From NCBI GenBank assembly GCA_036394995.1, contig DASWED010000120.1:1-62601 (forward strand): a DNA stretch of 62,601 bases, in the 5' to 3' direction. Under the pieces are notes generated by a model, which worked only from the letters and a program-made list of their open reading frames with translations, made no database searches and had not been told where the DNA came from. Positions 41,237-50,118 of this stretch are shown in pieces. The DNA comes from DASWED01 sp036394995 (lineage in GTDB: Bacteria > Actinomycetota > UBA4738 > JACQTL01). Every line of letters starts with the position of its first letter. Within the stretch, counting starts at the first letter, position 1. Position numbers and translations under genes: made by a program.

Positions 41237-42417
41237 GCCGGCGGGACGGAGGCCGCCCTCCTGGATTCCAGAGCGGGGATCACGGCCGGGATCGCGAGGA
41301 GGCCCACCACGCCGCCGAGGACGTAGGTCCCGCGCGGGCCGAGGGCCGCGACCACGGGTCCGGCGATGGCGAACGAGACCGCCAGCGACAGGTGGGCCAC
41401 CGACTCGTACCCCGCCGCGACCCGGCTCCTCACCGCGTCGGGCGTTCGCCGCTGGACGATGCCCTGTTGCGCGACGACCTGGGTGCCGTCGCCCACGCCC
41501 ATCAGGAAGATCGCCCCCAGCACCCCCCCGAACCAGGGCGACAGCCCGGTGAGGACGGCGGTCACGGCGACCACGCAGGCGCCGGCCGCGAACGCCAGGG
41601 GCTCCGTCCGGCCCTTGAGGTACCGGCCGCTCAGCGTGCCCAGGATCGAGCCCAGCCCCCAGCACGAGATCAGGATGCCGTAGCCCGTTCCCCCCGCGCC
41701 GAACAGTTCGACCAGGGGCACGTCCGCCACCAGCGTCATCCCCTGCCCGAACATCAGTGGGATCCACGCGAGCGCCAGGGCCCGGAGCACGCGGTCCCGG
41801 GACAGGAACCGGAAGCCGGCCCACACCCCCACGTGCTCCGACGCGTCGTCGCGCCGCCCCGAGAACGGGCTGGTCACCGACCACACCAGGGCCGCCGACC
41901 CCACGAACGACACCGCGTTGAGCCCGAACACCAGCCCGGGCCCGGCGAGGGCCACCAGGACGCCGCCCACGAGCGGGCCGACGACGATCCCCGCGTTCGC
42001 ACCGAGCGCGACCAGGCCGTTCGCCCATCCGAGGTGCTCGTCGTCCACCAGGTTCGGGATGGCCGCCGCCGAGGCCGCCAGGAAGGGCGACTCCACCAGG
42101 GCCGAGAGGAAGGCCCACCCGATGAGCCACCCCGGATCGTCCACGAACGCCATGACGCCGAACACGGCCGCCCCGGCGAGGTCGCTCACGACCATGAGCC
42201 TCTTGCGGTCGAACCGGTCCCCCAGCGACCCGGCGAATGTGCCGGCGATCCCGCCGGTCCCCCACGTCAGCAGCAGCGACGCCGCCACCCATCCGGGCGA
42301 GTGGGTCCGTTCGTAGATGGCGACGTTCAGCGCGGCGAACGAAGCGGCCCCACCGGTCAGCGAGATCGCGCGAGCGAGCGCAAGCCTTCGAACAGCGGCA
42401 CGAGCGTCGGGAGTCAT
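41194..42417 (-). CDS. major facilitator superfamily transporter
   Basis: A 407-residue MFS permease with 12 likely helices. The inter-helix motif GSLGDRFDRKRLMVVSDLAG (residues 63-82) follows helix 2, and the equivalent GTLSGRYLKGRTEPL lies in the second half. It belongs with macrolide/drug exporter-like or enterobactin-exporter-like (MFS_3) proteins; the substrate is unknown. GGAG lies about nine bases before the ATG, and TAGACT (42519-42524, minus) may be its -10 box. Its 3' end overlaps pyrE by 43 bases on the opposite strand. Confidence 0.83.
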   Translation of the reverse strand: MTPDARAAVRRLALARAISLTGGAASFAALNVAIYERTHSPGWVAASLLLTWGTGGIAGTFAGSLGDRFDRKRLMVVSDLAGAAVFGVMAFVDDPGWLIGWAFLSALVESPFLAASAAAIPNLVDDEHLGWANGLVALGANAGIVVGPLVGGVLVALAGPGLVFGLNAVSFVGSAALVWSVTSPFSGRRDDASEHVGVWAGFRFLSRDRVLRALALAWIPLMFGQGMTLVADVPLVELFGAGGTGYGILISCWGLGSILGTLSGRYLKGRTEPLAFAAGACVVAVTAVLTGLSPWFGGVLGAIFLMGVGDGTQVVAQQGIVQRRTPDAVRSRVAAGYESVAHLSLAVSFAIAGPVVAALGPRGTYVLGGVVGLLAIPAVIPALESRRAASVPPAYSADETETTASTS

Positions 42418-42618
42418 GGGAACGGTCTCCGGTCAAGAAAGCACGGGAACGACGGCCGGACCGCGAAGTGCGTCCGGCGATCAGGTGTCGTCAGTCAGAC
42501 CGTTCGCATAGCCCGGCGAGTCTAGCACCGGACCCGAGGCGGGCAGTCACTGATCATGGCGTCGCGAGAGTTCCGTTCTCCTGTCCACCGGAAAGCCCGG
42601 ATCGAAGCATCGACCCGA

Positions 42619-43032
42619 TCACGCGACCACGAGTTCACGATCGGGCCCGTCCCGGGGTGGTGGCCCCGGCCCCGCCCGGAACCTCCGCCCGTCCGGGGTG
42701 TGCCACCGGACCTCCCCGTCCGCACGCCGGGTCAGGCTCCACCCCAGCTCGTGGACCAGGCGCACGTGGTGCCACTTGCACACCAGCACCAGGTTCCCGA
42801 GCTCGGTGGGACCTCCCAGTCGCCACCACGCGATGTGGTGGGCGATGGAGTACCGCTTCGACCCGCACCCCGGGAACGTGCACCCGACGTCCCGGTACCG
42901 GAGCTGGCGCATCATGGCGGGGGTGGGGTCGTGCGCAGCCGTGGTCATCCTGACCGCGTTGCCGCAGCTGTCCTCCAGCACCGCCTGGACCCGGGCGTGG
43001 CACAGCAGGCGGTCCACGGTCTCCGGCCACTA
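42619..43032 (-). pseudogene. truncated DUF222/HNH endonuclease (13E12-type) remnant
   Basis: Only the C-terminal HNH part of a DUF222 protein remains: ETVDRLLCHARVQAVLEDSC, YRDVGCTFPGCGSKRYSIAH, HIAWWRLGG and LVLVCKWHHVRLVHELGW, ending in LVVA. Family members normally carry about 300 further N-terminal residues. Here the frame is closed by TAG just before WPETV, and the DNA beyond 43032 is unrelated and less GC-rich. This family is multi-copy and mobile in actinobacteria, so this is probably a leftover of an insertion or recombination. The HNH residues themselves look intact. The 201 bases between it and the transporter hold only that gene's leader. Confidence 0.75.
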
Positions 43033-43062
43033 TCAAATCGAGATCACGCCGGATCGGCTCAG

Positions 43063-43503
43063 TTACGGGTACTCAATCCATACGGACTGGGCCACATGAG
43101 CGAACGCATGGTTCCCGACGGACACCGCCATCGAGTCCTGGTGCACAAGAAGCGCCCCCATCTCATTCGGGACCATGGTCCGGACCACATACCCACCCGG
43201 ATCCAGCCTGACCTCGAAGCTGCCGTCCGGTCCCACCCTGACTCTGCTCGTCGATGAACGGTCGGAAACGATGACGAGATGCCCATTCCCCAGCCGTCGC
43301 CGCTCGGGAGCGAGCCCCGACGGAAACGCCGCTTGAGGCACCCAAAGCCGCAGTTTGACGACAAACCATCCGTCCGGCGATAGTCGCAATGCCTCGTCCG
43401 CCGCCCGCAGCCGGGGAGGCAGGGAGCGCCCTTGGTTGCGCGCTCGGCTCGACGTCGAGTGCCCGGACGAAAGGAAGGCGTCATGGGTCGGATGGCGCGT
43501 CAT
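43063..43503 (-). CDS. unrecognised protein in a less GC-rich patch
   Basis: An open frame of up to 146 codons. Its second half looks like real protein: SPDGWFVVKLRLWVPQAAFP, VRVGPDGSFEVRLDPGGYVV and FAHVAQSVWIEYP, with alternating strands suggesting a small beta domain. The only ATG (43503) would overlap the divergent metalloprotease gene by 21 bases; a TTG at 43389 would give 108 residues. Codon choice is less GC-biased than the neighbours, and the frame lies beside a truncated HNH gene, so horizontal transfer or decay is likely. No function can be offered. Confidence 0.4.
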   Translation of the reverse strand: MTRHPTHDAFLSSGHSTSSRARNQGRSLPPRLRAADEALRLSPDGWFVVKLRLWVPQAAFPSGLAPERRRLGNGHLVIVSDRSSTSRVRVGPDGSFEVRLDPGGYVVRTMVPNEMGALLVHQDSMAVSVGNHAFAHVAQSVWIEYP

Positions 43504-44256
43504 TCGGTGATCGTCGGTGCGGTCGTGCTGGCGACCGTAGCCCTCGTCGCCGGCCCCGCGGGGGCCAATCACTCCTGGAATGGCTACCACTGGGCGCGGA
43601 CGGCGAACCCGTTCACGGTCCAGTTGGGCGACAACGTAACGTCGACGTGGGACGCCTCCCTGTCCGGGGCCTCGACCGATTGGTCGAGGTCGACGGTCCT
43701 GGACACCGTGGTCGTGCCCGGTGGCGCGAAGCCGAGGTCGTGCCGGCCGACCAGCGGGCGCGATGAGATCTGCAACTCGACCTACGGGAACACGGGATGG
43801 CTGGGCATCGCCCAGATCTGGATCACCGGCGGGGTGCACATCACCCAGGGCACGGTGAAGCTGAACGACACCTATTTCAACAGCTCGCCCTACAACACCT
43901 CCGCGTGGAGGAACCTGGTGACGTGCCAGGAGATCGGGCACACATTCGGGCTGGCGCACCAGGACGAGAACTTCAACAACCCGAACCTGGGCACGTGCAT
44001 GGACTACACGAACGACCCCAGCACCAACCAGCACCCGAACCAGCACGACTACGACGAGCTGGTGACCATCTACTCGCACCTGGACAGCTTCTCGACCGTC
44101 GGCTCCCCTTCGGCCGCCACCACGAATCGGGGAAGCTCGGGCCGGGCGCAGGCCTGGGGTCGCGCCGTGGCCCGCTCCAGCGACGGCCGTTCGTCGACAT
44201 ATGTCCGTGACCTGGGCTCGGGCCTCAAGGTGGTCACGTTCGTCATCTGGGCATAA
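43483..44256 (+). CDS. secreted metzincin-like protein with QExxH site
   Basis: A 257-residue exported protein: signal peptide MGRMARHSVIVGAVVLATVA to about residue 30, then a domain resembling actinobacterial matrixin-like zinc proteases. The active-site helix reads CQEIGHTFGLAHQDENFNN where canonical metzincins have HExxHxxGxxH, so the first zinc-binding His is Gln. CMDYTND may be the methionine-turn equivalent. I recall related actinobacterial proteins with the same Gln, so this may be a subfamily trait. GGAAGG lies five bases before the ATG. A GGCCG/CGGCC hairpin at 44267-44281 may terminate it. Confidence 0.75.
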   Translation: MGRMARHSVIVGAVVLATVALVAGPAGANHSWNGYHWARTANPFTVQLGDNVTSTWDASLSGASTDWSRSTVLDTVVVPGGAKPRSCRPTSGRDEICNSTYGNTGWLGIAQIWITGGVHITQGTVKLNDTYFNSSPYNTSAWRNLVTCQEIGHTFGLAHQDENFNNPNLGTCMDYTNDPSTNQHPNQHDYDELVTIYSHLDSFSTVGSPSAATTNRGSSGRAQAWGRAVARSSDGRSSTYVRDLGSGLKVVTFVIWA

Positions 44257-44410
44257 CCGGCGACGCGGCCGGACTTCGGCCTCTCGCCCAGGCATCCCGG
44301 CGCCTCCACGAGGGTGGACGCCGTCGCGGATCGATGGAGATCCTGTCGCCACGCCGGTCGGCACGACCGCGTCCCCATAGGGTGAACGACGACGCCAAGA
44401 GGACGGGGAG

Positions 44411-44740
44411 ATGCGGGGCGAAGGCCGGTGGTTCGACGCGTTGATGCTCGCCCTCATCGTGGGCGGTTTGTTCCTGGTCGCGTTCTTCTCGATCTCCTCG
44501 GTCGCGCTGTCGGCTCAGCGCAGCATGGAGCCCGAATCCTGGGCCGAACGGCAGTGCCGGGGGACGCTGCACGGCCTCGAGGACACGCCGGATCACTCGC
44601 GGTGCCTCACGGCGGTCCTCGGCCGCCCGGCCTGGTGGCCGGCCCTCCCCGAGCTCGTCGGGGCGGCGGCCTGCTTCTCCGTGGCGGTCACGGCGGGGCC
44701 GTGGCGGGGCGCCCGCTCGCGCCGGGCACGCGCTCCGTGA
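44411..44740 (+). CDS. hypothetical two-span membrane protein
   Basis: A 109-residue protein with two hydrophobic helices (LMLALIVGGLFLVAFFSISS, residues 11-30; and LVGAAACFSVAVTAG near 82-96) separated by a polar loop with two cysteines (RQCRGTLHGLEDTPDHSRC), which may form a disulfide. GAGGA lies seven bases before the ATG, and TAGGGT at 44377-44382 may be the -10 box. The 154 bases before it contain a small hairpin and no gene. It converges on the purine-type operon. Family not recognised. Confidence 0.55.
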   Translation: MRGEGRWFDALMLALIVGGLFLVAFFSISSVALSAQRSMEPESWAERQCRGTLHGLEDTPDHSRCLTAVLGRPAWWPALPELVGAAACFSVAVTAGPWRGARSRRARAP

Positions 44741-44746
44741 AGCGCC

Positions 44747-44775
44747 CCGGCGCCGGAGCCGTGCCCCGGCGCCGG
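44747..44775. terminator. bidirectional stem-loop terminator of the minus-strand purine-type operon
   Basis: The palindrome ccggcgccgg occurs at 44747-44756 and 44766-44775 and can pair across a nine-base loop. It lies between convergent gene ends at 44740 and 44797. No T-run follows, as is common in high-GC actinobacteria. Confidence 0.55.
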
Positions 44776-44796
44776 TCGACCCGACCGCGGAGCGAC

Positions 44797-45795
44797 CTAT
44801 GCGCCGTTCGCGTATCCGCCCATGGTCAGGGAACACAGGGCCTTGCCGGTGTGCATGCGGTTCTCGGCCTCGTCGAAGACCACGGACCACTTGCCGTCGA
44901 TGACCTCGTCGGTGACCTCGGTGCCGCGGTCGGCCGGGAGGCAGTGCATGTAGAGCGCGTCCTCCTTCGCCAGGCCCATCTTCTCCACGTCGCAGATCCA
45001 CCCGGCGTATTCGGTCGCGGCCCGCGCGGCCTCGTCGCTGAACGCGTCCAGGCGGCCCCAGGACTTCGGGTACACCACGTCCGCGCCCTCGAAGGCCTCC
45101 TCCATGGAGTTCGTGAACGACAACGACGCGCCGCCGTCGGCCGCGGCCTTCTTCGCCTTCTCGATGGTCTCCGGCATCAACTCCCACCCCGGCGGGTGCG
45201 CGACCACCACGTCGATCCCGTACCGCGGGAGCAGCATGGCCAGGCCCTGGGGCACCGACAGCGGCTTCGCGTACGACGGCGCGTACGCCCACGAGACGGC
45301 GACCCGAAGACCCCGGAGGTCCTCCCCCCGGTGCTCGCGCAGCGTCATGAGGTCGGCGAGCGTCTGCGTCGGGTGGTCCACGTCGCACTGGAGGTTGATG
45401 ATCGGGATGTCCGCCCACTTCGCGACCTCCCGCATCCACGTGTTCCCCTCGTAGGGCACCAGGTCGTGCCGGATGGCCAGCCCGTGGCCGTACCGCGACA
45501 GGATGATCCCCATGTCCTTGGGGCTCTCGCCGTGCGCCACCTGGGTCTTGTCCGCGTCCAGGAAGATGGCGTGGCCGCCCAGCTGGGTCATGCCGGACTC
45601 GAAGGCGTTGCGGGTCCGGGTGGACTTGTCGAGGAACAGCATGAACAGCGTCTTGTCCTCGAGCAGCCGATGCCGCTCCCCCGCCTTGAACTTCGCCTTG
45701 AGCTCCGACGCGACCGCGATGGCCTCGTCGATCTCCTCCGTGGTCCAGTCGCTGGTCTCGATGTAGTCGCGACCGGTCAGCGTCTTGCGGTCCAT
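44797..45795 (-). CDS. ygeW: YgeW-like knotted carbamoyltransferase
   Basis: A 332-residue member of the aspartate/ornithine carbamoyltransferase superfamily. The carbamoyl-phosphate loop is DKSTRTRNAFESG near residue 57. The second domain has INLQCDVDHPTQTLADL and AVSWAYAPSYAKPLSVPQG, stretches that closely match YgeW of E. coli rather than ArgF or PyrB, and YMHCLPADRGTEV matches the C-terminal lid. YgeW lies in an enterobacterial purine-catabolism cluster and its natural substrate is unsettled. It would make or cleave a carbamoylated ring-opening product. GGAGGAGGT lies nine bases before ATG. Last gene of the eight-gene minus operon. Confidence 0.82.
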   Translation of the reverse strand: MDRKTLTGRDYIETSDWTTEEIDEAIAVASELKAKFKAGERHRLLEDKTLFMLFLDKSTRTRNAFESGMTQLGGHAIFLDADKTQVAHGESPKDMGIILSRYGHGLAIRHDLVPYEGNTWMREVAKWADIPIINLQCDVDHPTQTLADLMTLREHRGEDLRGLRVAVSWAYAPSYAKPLSVPQGLAMLLPRYGIDVVVAHPPGWELMPETIEKAKKAAADGGASLSFTNSMEEAFEGADVVYPKSWGRLDAFSDEAARAATEYAGWICDVEKMGLAKEDALYMHCLPADRGTEVTDEVIDGKWSVVFDEAENRMHTGKALCSLTMGGYANGA

Positions 45796-45853
45796 GTTCG
45801 AACGACCTCCTCCCGCGGCCGGCTCACGAACGCGCGGCCTCCTCGAAGAACCT

Positions 45854-48262
45854 CTACTCCGCCTTCATCAGCTCCTGCTGTCCCATCCCCATCCCGTGGA
45901 GCTCCGGGATGGACACCTGCCACGGCACGTCCGGCACCGGCGGCTCCGGGCCGCCGTCCGCCGGCGCGCGCAACCCCACGATGTCATCCGGCGACACCGG
46001 GGCCCGGTTCAGCGGCAGCCCCGTCGCATCGCGGATGGCCGCCACCACCGCGGCCGTCGACACGATCGTGGACGCCTCCCCGACCCCCTTGGCCCCGAAC
46101 GGCACGTCCGGCTCCGGCTCCTCGATCAGCACCGACTCCACCGGCGGCACGTCGAGGATGGTCGGGATCAGGTAGTCCGTGAACGAGGCGTTCTTGATCA
46201 GCCCCGCCTCCAGCCGGACCTCCTCCATCACCGCGAGCCCCAGCCCCTGCGCCGTTCCCCCCTCGATCTGCCCGTACACGGCCTGCGGGTTCAGCGCCTT
46301 CCCGACGTCCTGGGCCGCCGCGATCTGCAGCACCCGGACCAGCCCGAGGTCGGTGTCCACCTCCACCACCGCCCGTTCGCACGCGAACGCGAACATCACG
46401 TGGATGTCGCCCTGCCCGTGCTCGTCGAACTGCTGCGTCCGTCGATGGTGGTGCACCGCGCTCTTCGAGACCGACCCCCCGTCCAGCAGATCGTTCACGA
46501 ACGCCACCAGCCGGCCCTCGGCGTCGATCACCCGGCCCTCCCGGAGCCCCAGCGGGCCCTCGACTCCGGCCTCCTGGCGGGCCCGTTCGAACAGCTCGTC
46601 GCGGACCCCCCGGCAGGCCAGCTGGACCGCGCCGCCGGCCATGAAGGTCTGCCGCGACGCGGACGAGGAACCCGCCGACCCGATCCCCACCGTGTCGTGC
46701 GGCTCGAACACGACCTCATCCACCCCCAGCTCCTCCCGCGCGATCTGGCCGAGCACCGTGAGGAGCCCCTGCCCGCACTCGACCGCGGCCGTGTGGATCG
46801 AGGCGACCGGCCCGTCGGTGGCGGCGAACAGCGTCACCCTGGCGTCGGCGGAGTCGTCGAACCCCTCGCTGTACGCGACGTTCTTGTAGCCCAGGGCCCA
46901 TCCGACGCCCCGCCGGAGGTTCTCCCCCCGGCTCACGTTCCCCGCACCGCCCGGGTACTCGATGGCGTCGCGGCCGGTGGCCACCTCATCCGGCGGCTCG
47001 GGGATCTCCCGGCACGCCTCCAGGCACTCCCGGGCCGGCGCGGTCCCCCGGATCACCTGCCCCGTCGGCAGGACCGACCCCGTCCTCAACGCGTTCCTCA
47101 GGCGGAGCTCCACGGGATCCATCCCCAGCTCGCCGGCCAGCCGGTCCATCAGCGCCTCGCCGGCGAAGCACGTCTGCGGCGCCCCGAACCCCCGCATGGC
47201 CCCGCACGGCGGGTTGTTCGAGTAGACGGCCGTGCCCTCCAGCCGGGCGTTCGGGACCTCGTAGGGCCCGGCCAGGAACGTGGTGGCGTTCGCGATCACG
47301 GCCGGCGAGGACGACGCGTACGCCCCGCCGTCGATGACCATCCGGGCCAGGACGTTCACCAGCTTGCCGTCCCGGTTCGCCCCGATGCGCATCCAGATCC
47401 GCGACGGGTGGCGCTTCTTGTGCGCCACGAACGACTCCTCCCGGCCGAACGACATCTTCACCGGGCGGCCCGTCCGCAGGGCCAGCATGCACGCGTGGAT
47501 CTGGAGGTGGACGTCCTCCCGCGAGCCGAACGCGCCGCCCATCCCGGCCAGGGTGATCCGGACCTTCTCCGGGGGGAGCGCCAGGCACGGGGCGATCTGC
47601 TGGAGGTCCACGTGGAGCCACTGGGTGTTCACGTACAGGTCGACGCCGCCGTCCTCGGCGGGGACGGCCAGGCCGCCCTCCGGCCCCAGCGGCGCGTTGT
47701 CCTGCATGGCCGTCTCGGAGTACCCCTCGACCCAGACATCGGCCTCGGCATCCGGGTCCCCGTGGGTGATGTGGATGTGGCGGAGCACGTTGCCGAACTC
47801 GTGGACCCTCGGTGCACCGGGGTCCAGGGCCTCCACCATGTCGGTCACCGCCGGGAGGACGTCGTACTCCACCCGGACCAGGTCCCCGGCCCGGCGGGCC
47901 TCCTCGGGGGTCTCGGCGGCCAGCACCGCGACCGGCTCGCCCGTGTAGCGGATCTTGCCCTCGGCCAGCACGGGCTGGTCCGAGAACTCCAGCCCGAACG
48001 TCCGCTTGCCGGGGACGTCGTCGATGGTCAGGACGGCCTTCACCCCCGGCGCGGCGAGCGCCGCGGACGGGTCGATCGAGAGCACCCTGGCGTGGGGGTA
48101 CGGGCTGCGGACGGTGTGGCCCCACAGCATGCCCTCCGCCCACAGGTCGCTGGCGAACGCGAACTTGCCCTGGACCTTCGGGATGCCGTCCACGCGCGGC
48201 GCCGAGACCCCGATGCCCCGGCTGACCCGCTCGCGAACCCCCGGTCCTGTCTTCGCGTTCAT
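45854..48262 (-). CDS. molybdenum hydroxylase large subunit (xanthine dehydrogenase family)
   Basis: An 802-residue molybdopterin-binding subunit. The N-terminal hammerhead domain has KVQGKFAFASDLWAEGMLWG. The cofactor motifs are GGAFGSREDVHLQ, CGAMRGFGAPQTCFAGE, VECGQGLLTVLGQIARE and the catalytic-glutamate loop GAKGVGEASTIVST near the C-terminus. The FAD and iron-sulfur subunits are encoded upstream in the same operon, making a three-chain enzyme that hydroxylates a purine or other N-heterocycle. GGAGGAAGGGAG precedes ATG 48262. The family covers xanthine, nicotinate, CO and aldehyde enzymes, so xanthine or hypoxanthine is inferred from the neighbours. Confidence 0.85.
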   Translation of the reverse strand: MNAKTGPGVRERVSRGIGVSAPRVDGIPKVQGKFAFASDLWAEGMLWGHTVRSPYPHARVLSIDPSAALAAPGVKAVLTIDDVPGKRTFGLEFSDQPVLAEGKIRYTGEPVAVLAAETPEEARRAGDLVRVEYDVLPAVTDMVEALDPGAPRVHEFGNVLRHIHITHGDPDAEADVWVEGYSETAMQDNAPLGPEGGLAVPAEDGGVDLYVNTQWLHVDLQQIAPCLALPPEKVRITLAGMGGAFGSREDVHLQIHACMLALRTGRPVKMSFGREESFVAHKKRHPSRIWMRIGANRDGKLVNVLARMVIDGGAYASSSPAVIANATTFLAGPYEVPNARLEGTAVYSNNPPCGAMRGFGAPQTCFAGEALMDRLAGELGMDPVELRLRNALRTGSVLPTGQVIRGTAPARECLEACREIPEPPDEVATGRDAIEYPGGAGNVSRGENLRRGVGWALGYKNVAYSEGFDDSADARVTLFAATDGPVASIHTAAVECGQGLLTVLGQIAREELGVDEVVFEPHDTVGIGSAGSSSASRQTFMAGGAVQLACRGVRDELFERARQEAGVEGPLGLREGRVIDAEGRLVAFVNDLLDGGSVSKSAVHHHRRTQQFDEHGQGDIHVMFAFACERAVVEVDTDLGLVRVLQIAAAQDVGKALNPQAVYGQIEGGTAQGLGLAVMEEVRLEAGLIKNASFTDYLIPTILDVPPVESVLIEEPEPDVPFGAKGVGEASTIVSTAAVVAAIRDATGLPLNRAPVSPDDIVGLRAPADGGPEPPVPDVPWQVSIPELHGMGMGQQELMKAE

Positions 48263-48266
48263 CCGT

Positions 48267-49625
48267 TCACTCCCTTCCTCCGGCGATCCGCCGAGCAACA
48301 CGGTGGCCCTCGGCCGCCAGGTCGTCCTCGTCGATCCCGGTGAGCCGCCCCGAGGCGACCACCCGCTGGCCCTCCACGAACAGGTCCCGGACCCTCCGCG
48401 GCGCGCAGAACACCAGCGCGGCGACCGGGTCCGCGTCCGCCCCGGAGAACGCCAGGCCGGTCACGTCGAACAGGGCCAGGTCGGCCCGCTTCCCGGGTTC
48501 CAGGGACCCGATCTCGTCCTCCCGGCCCAGGCAGGCTGCGCCGCCGCGCGTCGCGACGCGCAGGGCCTCCCGGGCCGAGAGCGCGGCTGGGTCGGGGGCC
48601 GCGCGCGCCACGAGCATGGCCTGGCGAACCTCCCCCAGGAGATCGTTCCAGTCGTTCGACGCCGAGCCGTCCACGCCCAGACCCACCGGCACGCCGGCGT
48701 CCAGCAGGCGCCGGACCGGCGCGATCCCGCTCCCCAGCCGGAGGTTCGACGAGGGGCAGTGAGCCACGCCGGTCCCAGTGTCCGCCAGTCGGTGGACGTC
48801 GTCGCCCGACGGGTACACGCAGTGGGCCAGCCACACGTCGGAGCCCAGGAACTCCAGATCCTCCAGCAGCTGGATGGGCCGCATCCCGAATTGCTCCTGG
48901 CAGTACTCCTCCTCGTCCAGAGTCTCGGCGATGTGAGTGTGCAGGCGCAGGCCCAGGCGGCGGGCCAGCGCGGCCGACTCCTTCATCAGCCCGGCCGTCA
49001 CGGTGAACGGCGAGCACGGCGCCACGGCGATCCGGAGCATGGAGCCGGGCGAGGGATCGTGCAGGCGCCGGACCGCGTCCTCCGTCTCGGCCAGGACGGT
49101 GTCCCGGTCCTGGATCACCGAGTCCGGCGGGAGACCGCCGGCGGACCGCCCGAGGTCCATCGACCCCCGGCACGGGTGGAACCGAAGGCCCACCTCGCGC
49201 GCGGCGTCGACCTCGGCGTGGAGCAGATCGCCGGAGCCCTCGGGGAACACGTAGTGGTGGTCGGTGCTGGTGGTGCACCCGGAGAGCGCCAGCTCCGCCA
49301 GGCCCACCGCGGCCGCCGTCCGGGCCCACTCCTCGTCGAGCCCCGCCCACAGCGGGTACAGCTCCTGGAGCCACCGGAACAGGCCGCCGTCCTGGACCCG
49401 GACCCGGGTGAGCGCCTGGTACAGGTGGTGGTGGGCGTTCACGAGTCCCGGGACGGCCACGCAGCCGGCGCCGTCCAGGAGCTCGTCGGCCGCCACGGGC
49501 GGTTCGCCGGTCCCGACCCACGCGATCTCCCCACCGTCGAACAGCACCGACCCGCCGGGGATCTCCGTGCCGGCGTCGTCCATCGTGGCGACGGCCTCGC
49601 ACCCCCGGACCAGCAGCCTGGTCAC
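48267..49625 (-). CDS. amidohydrolase, 8-oxoguanine deaminase-like
   Basis: A 452-residue metal-dependent deaminase. Metal ligands appear in NAHHHLYQALT (HxH), HTHIAETLDEEE, WLAHCVYPSGDD and GVDGSASNDWNDLLGEVRQ. The stretches FHPCRGSMDLGRSAGGLPPD and VAPCSPFTVTAGLMKESA strongly recall 8-oxoguanine deaminase, which yields urate from oxidised guanine; atrazine-hydrolase relatives are an alternative. It would feed guanine-derived purines into the pathway. GTG start overlaps the iron-sulfur subunit stop by four bases, and its own stop is four bases before the large-subunit ATG. Confidence 0.82.
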   Translation of the reverse strand: MTRLLVRGCEAVATMDDAGTEIPGGSVLFDGGEIAWVGTGEPPVAADELLDGAGCVAVPGLVNAHHHLYQALTRVRVQDGGLFRWLQELYPLWAGLDEEWARTAAAVGLAELALSGCTTSTDHHYVFPEGSGDLLHAEVDAAREVGLRFHPCRGSMDLGRSAGGLPPDSVIQDRDTVLAETEDAVRRLHDPSPGSMLRIAVAPCSPFTVTAGLMKESAALARRLGLRLHTHIAETLDEEEYCQEQFGMRPIQLLEDLEFLGSDVWLAHCVYPSGDDVHRLADTGTGVAHCPSSNLRLGSGIAPVRRLLDAGVPVGLGVDGSASNDWNDLLGEVRQAMLVARAAPDPAALSAREALRVATRGGAACLGREDEIGSLEPGKRADLALFDVTGLAFSGADADPVAALVFCAPRRVRDLFVEGQRVVASGRLTGIDEDDLAAEGHRVARRIAGGRE

Positions 49626-50098
49626 GACGCGCCCGCTCCCGACATCCGCGCGGCCGCCAGGTGCACGGCGTCGATGATCTTCTGGTAGCCGGTGCACCGG
49701 CACAGGTTCCCCGACAGGGCCTCCCGGATGGTGGGGTCGTCGGGATCGGGGTTCTCCCCCAGGAGGTCCGCGACCGCCACCACGAGCCCCGGTGTGCAGA
49801 ACCCGCACTGCACCGCGCCGGCGTCGACGAACGCCTGCTGGACGGGGTGGAGCTCGCCGCCGGCCGCCAGCCCCTCCACCGTCAGGACGTCCGCCCCCTC
49901 GGCCTGGGCCGCCAGCACCAGGCACGAGCACACCAGGTCGCCGTCCATCCACACCGAGCAAGAGCCGCACTCGCCCTGTTCGCACGCGTTCTTCGACCCG
50001 GGGAGGTTGAGGTGCTCCCGCAGCATGAACAGCAGGCTGGCCCCCGGCCAGACGTCGGCCTCCTGTTCCTCCCCGTTCACCCGCAGACGGACCAGCAT
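49622..50098 (-). CDS. molybdenum hydroxylase [2Fe-2S] subunit
   Basis: A 158-residue ferredoxin-type subunit. Plant-type cluster ligands are in NACEQGECGSCSVWMDGDLV (with a fourth Cys at VCSC), and the helical-domain ligands are CGFCTPG and NLCRCTGYQKI. It passes electrons from the molybdenum site to the FAD subunit encoded just before it. ATG 50098 lies 20 bases after the FAD-subunit stop. Its stop overlaps the start of the deaminase gene. Confidence 0.92.
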   Translation of the reverse strand: MLVRLRVNGEEQEADVWPGASLLFMLREHLNLPGSKNACEQGECGSCSVWMDGDLVCSCLVLAAQAEGADVLTVEGLAAGGELHPVQQAFVDAGAVQCGFCTPGLVVAVADLLGENPDPDDPTIREALSGNLCRCTGYQKIIDAVHLAAARMSGAGAS

Positions 50099-50118
50099 TC
50101 GACCTCCTCGAACATCGC

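Noticed and set aside
44797..45795. Ornithine carbamoyltransferase ArgF
   Set aside because: The ArgF ornithine-binding pattern is not seen, while INLQCDVDHPTQ and WAYAPSYAKPLSVPQG match YgeW. No arginine genes are adjacent.
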